This document shows positions 36,705 to 40,740 of a DNA stretch of 40,740 bases, in pieces. The position numbers were made by a program, and so were the translations under genes. The notes below the pieces were generated by a model. That model was not told the DNA's origin and searched no databases. It saw nothing but the letters and a program-made list of their open reading frames with translations. The first letter of the stretch is position 1; each line of letters begins with the position of its first letter. Origin of the DNA: DASULK01 sp036381835 (GTDB lineage: Bacteria; Actinomycetota; Actinomycetes; Mycobacteriales; Micromonosporaceae); assembly GCA_036381835.1 (NCBI GenBank), contig DASVCA010000028.1, forward strand, positions 1 through 40,740, written 5' to 3'.

Positions 36705-37814
36705 CTACTCCTCGGCGGCACCGACCTCCCAACTCGGCACCGCCGCTGCCTTCGGCGTCAGCGGCCCCGGATACTCCAGCAGCACCAGGGCGATGTCGTC
36801 GTCCAGCCGGCCGCGGACCCACTCGACCAACGCCGACTCCAGCGACGCCAGCCCGTCACCGACCTTCCCGTGACCGAGCAGCCGCCAAGCCCGCTCGGCG
36901 ATCGGGAAGAACTCGCCGTCGCGGCGCGCCTCGCCCAGACCATCGGTGAAAAGCAGCAACCGATCACCCGGCTCCAACCGTTCGATCCGCGGCTGCACCA
37001 GCGGCATGAAGCCCAACGGTGGCGCCGGCGTCGGCGGATCGAGCGAGATCACCTCACCGCGACGCAGAAGCAGCGGCGCCGGATGCCCGCAGTTGACGAT
37101 GGTCAAGGTGCCCCCACGCTCCTCGATGAGCACCGCCGTGACGAAATCCTCGTCCCCCAGACTGCGCGCCACGGCGCGGTCCAGGTCGGCGACCACGGCA
37201 CGCAAATCGGCACGCTCGTACGCCACATGGCGGTAGGCGCCCAACACGATGCTGGCCAGACGGACCGACTCCAGCCCCTTGCCCCGCACATCACCGACGA
37301 TGACGCGCACGCCGTACGGGGTGTCGACCGCCTCATAAAGGTCGCCGCCGATGTCCGCGGTGGCGGCCGCGGAGATGTAGCGACCGGCCACGGCGAGCGC
37401 ACCCACCTGCGGGCCGAGCGGACGAAGCACCGCCTGCTGGGCAACCAGCGCGAGCCGGGAAAGCTCCGCGATGCGCTCCGCCTGGCGTTCGCGGATAGCG
37501 GCGACCGCCGCGGCGAGGCCCGTCGCCAACGCAATGCCGAGCACGTTGATCGCCGCGGCCAGAGCGACCGAGGGCTCGGCCAACACGAAGGCGAGCCCGA
37601 CCAGGGTGGCCAGGGTGCCCACCGCGAGCACCAACCGCCAGGCCGCGAAGGCCGCCGCGAGGAACGGGGCAGCCGCGATCAGCCCCACATAGTTGGCGTT
37701 TCGCCCGTCGGCCAGCTCGATGGCCGCCACAAGGGCGAGCAGCACAACGGCCGCGCCGAGACCGGCGCGGGAGCCAGACGTCAACGGGCGGCGGCCTGAG
37801 GTCGAAACTCGCAT
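36705..37814 (-). CDS. Membrane-anchored PP2C/SpoIIE-type serine phosphatase
   Basis: 369 residues. Four or five hydrophobic segments fill about 18-110, a linker helix RERQAERIAEL follows, and the PP2C domain covers about 135-350. The metal-binding aspartates are visible in GGDLYEA, VIVGDVRGKGLES, LFTDGLGEAR and DDDIALVLLEY. Such proteins (RsbU/SpoIIE type) usually dephosphorylate anti-sigma-factor antagonists in stress signalling. No sensor other than the membrane region and no partner-switch genes are adjacent, so the target is unknown. The ATG at 37814 lacks a good ribosome site. The divergent phosphoribosyltransferase gene starts about 180 nt away. Confidence 0.88.
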   Translation of the reverse strand: MRVSTSGRRPLTSGSRAGLGAAVVLLALVAAIELADGRNANYVGLIAAAPFLAAAFAAWRLVLAVGTLATLVGLAFVLAEPSVALAAAINVLGIALATGLAAAVAAIRERQAERIAELSRLALVAQQAVLRPLGPQVGALAVAGRYISAAATADIGGDLYEAVDTPYGVRVIVGDVRGKGLESVRLASIVLGAYRHVAYERADLRAVVADLDRAVARSLGDEDFVTAVLIEERGGTLTIVNCGHPAPLLLRRGEVISLDPPTPAPPLGFMPLVQPRIERLEPGDRLLLFTDGLGEARRDGEFFPIAERAWRLLGHGKVGDGLASLESALVEWVRGRLDDDIALVLLEYPGPLTPKAAAVPSWEVGAAEE

Positions 37815-37996
37815 GGTCTGTCGAACAGCATGCCCGACCGGGCCACCTGAACTGAACGGTGTCGACCCAACATCCGATCCGCTTCCAGCCGCCCGGTCAT
37901 TCGGACTCCCCCGTTGATGGGCGCGGGCGCGACCGGCAAGGCGACCGCAGGGACCCGGATCCGGGGCACCGGCCGGTGCTGCCGCAGGATGGCTGT

Positions 37997-38548
37997 GTGC
38001 ACGCCGATCTGACGGACCGTCTGATCGAGCGGTTCCGCTGGGTCGATCCGGGACCGCACAGCGATCATCTGGTCAGCGATACCTCCGGCTGGTGGCGGGA
38101 TCCGGCGATCCTCGCCGCGCTCGGGCCCGCGCTCGCTGCGCTGTTCCCCGACGGCCGACCCACCGTCGTGGTCGCCCCCGAGGCGACCGGTCTGCTGATC
38201 GGGCCGCTCGTCGCGGTGTCACTGGGGGCCGGCTTCGTACCGGCGGTCAAAGCCGCCGACGGTCGGCGGATCGCCGAGCCGACCACCTGGGCGCGCACAC
38301 CGCCCGACTACCGGGGACGCACCCTGCGGCTCGGGCTACGCGACCGCCACCTCGCCTCGGGCGATCGGGTGCTCGTCGTCGATGACTGGGTGACCACCGG
38401 CGCTCAGGTGCGCGCCGTCCACGACCTGATCTCGGCGCGCGGGGCGGAGGTGATCGGGACGGCCAGCGTGGTCGCCGAGTGCTCGCCAAGGGTGACGTCG
38501 ACGCTGCGGATCCGCAGCCTGCTCACCGCCGACGACCTGCCCGCCTGA
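37997..38548 (+). CDS. Type I phosphoribosyltransferase
   Basis: 183 residues. The PRPP-binding loop is VLVVDDWVTTGAQ, with the two acidic residues and TTG expected for purine or pyrimidine phosphoribosyltransferases. The segment VVAPEATGLLIGPLVAVSLGAGFVP before it fits adenine/xanthine-type enzymes with a hydrophobic N-terminal lobe. The GTG at 37997 is chosen from the first family-like residues (VHADLTDRLIERFRW); no ribosome site is seen and the upstream frame is shadow of the divergent region. It converts a base and PRPP to a nucleotide; base specificity cannot be read. It may be leaderless. Confidence 0.8.
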   Translation: MHADLTDRLIERFRWVDPGPHSDHLVSDTSGWWRDPAILAALGPALAALFPDGRPTVVVAPEATGLLIGPLVAVSLGAGFVPAVKAADGRRIAEPTTWARTPPDYRGRTLRLGLRDRHLASGDRVLVVDDWVTTGAQVRAVHDLISARGAEVIGTASVVAECSPRVTSTLRIRSLLTADDLPA

Positions 38549-38619
38549 CCCGCCGCCGCCGGGCCCCGCCGCACCGTGCGGCCCGCGGCGCACCCCCGGC
38601 GCGCCCCTGGGGCGCCCCG

Positions 38620-38640
38620 CGCAACTTCAGTGAAGTTGCG
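38620..38640. repeat. 21-bp palindromic repeat, copy 1
   Basis: Perfect palindrome with 10-bp arms around one G (arms CGCAACTTCA and TGAAGTTGCG). A degenerate copy starts 42 bp to the right, so this looks like a dispersed repeat unit. Confidence 0.7.
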
Positions 38641-38661
38641 GTATCCACCCACCCCGGACAC

Positions 38662-38682
38662 CGCAATTTCACTGATGTTGCG
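38662..38682. repeat. 21-bp palindromic repeat, copy 2 (two mismatches)
   Basis: Related to copy 1 with two changed positions in the stem; arms CGCAA and TTGCG are kept and the inner arms are altered. It is aligned in reverse to copy 1 and starts 42 bp away, four helical turns. Confidence 0.65.
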
Positions 38683-38694
38683 CCCGAAGGGCGG

Positions 38695-39597
38695 TTAGCC
38701 GGCTGAACCTGTGCCACGTGTGGCGCCCGCCGATGCGACCACCACGCACAGCACCGCGATCCACTGCAACCAGTGCAGCGACTCCTGCAGCACGATGAGG
38801 CCGATAAGGGCTGCCATCGCCGGTTCGATGCTCATCAGGATGCCGAACACGCGCGGTGGGATCTTGCGCAATGCCTCCAGATCCAGCGTGTACGGGATCA
38901 CCGACGACAGCAGTGCCACGCCAAGCCCTGCAACCAGGACCCACGGCTGAATCAGGGCGGTTCCGCTGTCGGCCACGCCGAATGGCACAGCCACCAGTGC
39001 CGCGACGGCCATCCCCAGAGCCAGACCATTGCCTGCCGTGGTGTGGCGGCCCAGCGCCGCGCCGACCAGGATGTACAGGCCCCAGCACGTGCCTGCGGCG
39101 AGGGCGAAGAGAAAACCGACCAGGTTGAGATCGCCGCGCCCCTCCATCAGCAGGACCACACCGCCTGCCGCGAGCATGGCCCAGAAGGCGTCCAGCCATC
39201 GCCTCGACCCGGCCAGGGCCACCGCCAACGGCCCGAGGAACTCGATGGTCACCGCGATCCCCAGCGGTATCCGGGCCAGCGCCAGGTAGAAGAACAGGTT
39301 CATCAAGCCGAGAACCGCGCCGTAGCTGAGCACCACCACCCACGCTCGACGCTCTATCCGCGGTGACGGGCGCCACAACAGCATCAGTACCGTCGCTGCG
39401 AAGAACAATCGCAACGCGACTGCTCCGAAACTGCCCACTGCGCTAAACAGGTGCTTGGCCAGCGCCGAGCCCACCTGGACGCTGACGATGCCGAGCAGGA
39501 CCAGCGCCGGTGGCGGGATCGCGTCGAAGGTACGTCCGGCTAGCGCGGTCAGGGATGGTCTGGGGGACGGGCCGCGTTTCGGCCTGTCGACGTTCAT
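38695..39597 (-). CDS. EamA/DMT-family transporter (RhtA-like exporter)
   Basis: 300 residues with about ten hydrophobic segments in two EamA repeats. The first repeat includes LALARIPLGIAVTIEFLGPLAVAL and the second ends MSIEPAMAALIGLIVLQESLHWLQWIAVLCVVVASAG, a pattern close to RhtA-type threonine/homoserine exporters. It is likely an inner-membrane exporter of amino acids or metabolites; the substrate is not determined. The start is the ATG at 39597; a GTG at 39606 is in frame. The next chromosome feature to the right is a tRNA-Gly fragment at 39746. Confidence 0.9.
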   Translation of the reverse strand: MNVDRPKRGPSPRPSLTALAGRTFDAIPPPALVLLGIVSVQVGSALAKHLFSAVGSFGAVALRLFFAATVLMLLWRPSPRIERRAWVVVLSYGAVLGLMNLFFYLALARIPLGIAVTIEFLGPLAVALAGSRRWLDAFWAMLAAGGVVLLMEGRGDLNLVGFLFALAAGTCWGLYILVGAALGRHTTAGNGLALGMAVAALVAVPFGVADSGTALIQPWVLVAGLGVALLSSVIPYTLDLEALRKIPPRVFGILMSIEPAMAALIGLIVLQESLHWLQWIAVLCVVVASAGATRGTGSAG

Positions 39598-39745
39598 GGT
39601 GGCCACGCATGGACTATTGGTGATCGGCGCGGCGCGCCATGGCCTTTTCCAAGATGTTGGGATGCGACGGGCACGCTGGCGCGCAGCGGTAGCCCGGACA
39701 GTCAAAGGCCCCGCCGGACTCGGCGTCTGACCAGGACCTTCAGCT

Positions 39746-39789
39746 TGGAGCGGGTGACGAGAATCGAACCTGCACCGTCAGCTTGGGAA
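39746..39789 (-). other. 3' fragment of tRNA-Gly(CCC), putative attachment site
   Basis: Read on the minus strand this is the 3' part of a tRNA: anticodon loop TTCCCAA, stem half GCTGA, T-arm GGTTCGATTC and acceptor end CACCCGCTCCA. CCC anticodon and acceptor end fit tRNA-Gly. The 5' half of the anticodon stem is absent (TACGT is found where TCAGC is expected), and the T-stem half GCAGG no longer pairs fully with CTCGT. It is therefore not a functional tRNA gene. Such a displaced 3' end is the normal trace of an integrase-mediated insertion at the tRNA, with the element to the right. Confidence 0.75.
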
Positions 39790-40097
39790 ACGTACAAGAT
39801 CAGAGCGTATCGGATCGGTTCTGCTGCTCTCGTGGTTGCTAGTCGTCTGGATTGCCCCGAGTGATCCCGTCTTGTGGCACGTGTGTGGCACAGTACCCCT
39901 TGCCTCTCTCTGATGGGATCTCCTCAAGCGGCTATGTCAGAGCGTCTATGGGTGTTGGTGGTCATCATTGGTCCGCGTTCGACGCCCTAAAGACGCCCTG
40001 ACGCCTTGGAAACGCCCCTAACATGAGCTACGGAGCTTCAGGCTACTGTACGAGTGGGAAGCCTGTCCATCTAGGACGGTGGCGATATCGTATCCGT
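39790..40097. other. Non-coding, repeat-bearing region next to the attachment site
   Basis: About 308 nt without a credible gene. It holds TGTGGCAC at 39873-39880 and 39884-39891 (11 bp apart), and GACGCC-type repeats starting at 39981, 39992, 40000 and 40011 (spacings 11, 8, 11). These could be integrase arm sites or a replication or regulatory region; no function is shown. Confidence 0.5.
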
Positions 40098-40571
40098 ATG
40101 CGCACGAACTTGCCGCCCGACGACCAGCCGCCAGCTAGCTGGCGCAGAATGACCAGCGATGCCGAAGCGGTTGCAGCGCTGCCTGAGCCAGCGCTCGATG
40201 ATCCGGTGTCTGTATCCATCATGTTCTGCAACGCCTTGAGGGACCCGAGAGCGAACTTGAACGCACTGCGCTTTCTGACGACACCGGAATCACATGCGGC
40301 CTGGGGCGACTTCACCAGTTCATCTGAGTTCCTGAAGTCCATCGAGGACTGCGGCTACGGAAGCCAGGTGAATAGGGCTGAGGGGGCTCCTGATGTCGCC
40401 TACTTCAAGATTCTCCGTGGTGTCACGCAGTCGTATCAGGTGCTGGACGAGCAGCCGGTGCTTGTAGCTGCGGTGTTGACGCTTGTATGGCGGCCGGAGC
40501 GAGGACAGTGGCTCGTCCACAGCATTGGGGAGCCTCTCCTTCCCGAGCAGCTTCCTAGAACAGCTAAGTGA
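40098..40571 (+). CDS. Orphan hypothetical protein of the putative element
   Basis: 157 residues, predicted soluble. It starts MRTNLPPDDQPPASWRRM and includes the segment VSVSIMFCNALRDPRANLNALRFL, then QSYQVLDEQPVLVAAVLTLVWRPERGQWLVHSIGEPLLPEQLP. The last part has the look of an SnoaL-like or NTF2-like beta-strand core, but I cannot confirm a family. The ATG at 40098 sits 7 nt after TATCGT, which suggests a leaderless transcript; a longer start at 40023 is less likely. Codon use is less GC-biased than in the chromosomal genes to the left, in line with transfer. The function is unknown. Confidence 0.6.
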   Translation: MRTNLPPDDQPPASWRRMTSDAEAVAALPEPALDDPVSVSIMFCNALRDPRANLNALRFLTTPESHAAWGDFTSSSEFLKSIEDCGYGSQVNRAEGAPDVAYFKILRGVTQSYQVLDEQPVLVAAVLTLVWRPERGQWLVHSIGEPLLPEQLPRTAK

Positions 40572-40656
40572 GTCGCGAAGCCTTGCTCAAGCCTTTCGCC
40601 GAGGGCTGAGTGCGCGGTGACCTGCGAAAACACGAGTCACCTGCTTAGCTGTCTAA

Positions 40657-40669
40657 TCAGGTAACCTGA
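40657..40669. promoter_or_regulatory. Inverted repeat TCAGGT-A-ACCTGA with nearby half-sites
   Basis: Perfect 6-bp arms around one base. Half-sites CACCTG (about 40638) and TACCTG (about 40672) lie beside it. Candidate operator for a gene beyond the window edge. Confidence 0.4.
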
Positions 40670-40740
40670 GCTACCTGCGTAAACTGTCGCTTCCTCTCGA
40701 TAGTCTCGACTGACCGGTGTTTATCGCATGAACAGCCGGT

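Larger units (their letters stand above)
38601..38694. other. Convergent intergenic region with hairpins
   Basis: The phosphoribosyltransferase gene ends at 38548 and the EamA gene ends at 38695 on the other strand. The gap holds the GC stem GCGCCCC-TG-GGGCGC near 38601-38616 and the two 21-bp palindromic repeats listed separately, all of which could serve as bidirectional terminators. Confidence 0.55.
39746..40740. mobile_element. Putative left end of an element integrated at tRNA-Gly(CCC)
   Basis: It begins at the tRNA fragment and runs out of the window. It holds short direct repeats, an orphan ORF and sequence with weaker GC third-position bias than the chromosome to the left. The intact tRNA-Gly(CCC) and an integrase gene should lie outside the window to the right. 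The call depends on that inference. Confidence 0.5.

Noticed and set aside
39746..39789. Functional tRNA-Gly gene
   Set aside because: Only the 3' part is present; the 5' half of the anticodon stem and the D arm are missing and the T-stem is mismatched.

Overview
The window is high-GC actinobacterial chromosome with strong GC bias at third codon positions. The gene content points to Micromonosporaceae, probably Micromonospora or a close relative: an HspR-controlled dnaK-grpE-dnaJ-hspR operon with a separate clpB, a FadE5-type acyl-CoA dehydrogenase, DUF6458 and LppU/SCO3897-like proteins, and many GTG or apparently leaderless starts. This placement is inference. No rRNA or intact tRNA gene was seen.

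Layout. (1) 1-1931, minus: an SDR oxidoreductase cut by the window edge and two related four-helix membrane proteins. (2) 1996-6380, minus: a tightly coupled six-gene operon, DUF4178 - DUF2617 - DUF4247 - DUF350 - two-helix membrane protein - membrane-anchored spermidine-synthase-like protein. This is the best candidate for an under-described system. (3) 6462-7651: two facing gene remnants, a plus-strand fragment and an FtsX-type permease without its N-terminus. (4) 7750-10347: clpB with a HAIR-type HspR operator, divergent from a KhtT/KhtU-like K+/H+ antiporter pair. (5) 12443-17581: a small conserved protein, an orphan Rv0909-like antitoxin and the dnaK operon, with HAIR sites upstream of dnaK and a long hairpin between grpE and dnaJ. 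(6) 17775-21241, plus: two overlapping membrane GTPases divergent from dnaK. (7) 21327-23497, minus: a secreted M28 aminopeptidase and a small membrane-anchored proline-rich protein. (8) 23811-27429, plus: E1-alpha, E1-beta and E2 of a 2-oxoacid dehydrogenase, then a terminator. (9) 27630-31380, plus: a 45-residue protein between an inverted repeat and a 20-bp terminator, an LppU-like protein and an NHLRC2-like thioredoxin/NHL protein. (10) 31382-33568, minus: pxpB-pxpC-pxpA 5-oxoprolinase. (11) 33637-39597: hemolysin III family protein, DUF6458 protein, FadE5, a PP2C phosphatase, a phosphoribosyltransferase and an EamA exporter. (12) 39746-40740: a decayed 3' fragment of a tRNA-Gly(CCC) gene followed by repeat-rich DNA and an orphan ORF. 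This looks like one end of an element integrated in that tRNA gene.

How the parts fit. The chaperone regions form one heat-shock regulon: ClpB and DnaK/GrpE/DnaJ handle aggregated or unfolded protein, and HspR, made from the last gene of the dnaK operon, represses both through HAIR sites. The divergent GTPase pair shares the dnaK control region. The 2-oxoacid dehydrogenase lacks an E3 gene here and must use one encoded elsewhere. Several intergenic palindromes (upstream of hlyIII, fadE5, the 45-residue gene and the 23.5 kb gene) look like repressor sites whose regulators are not in the window.
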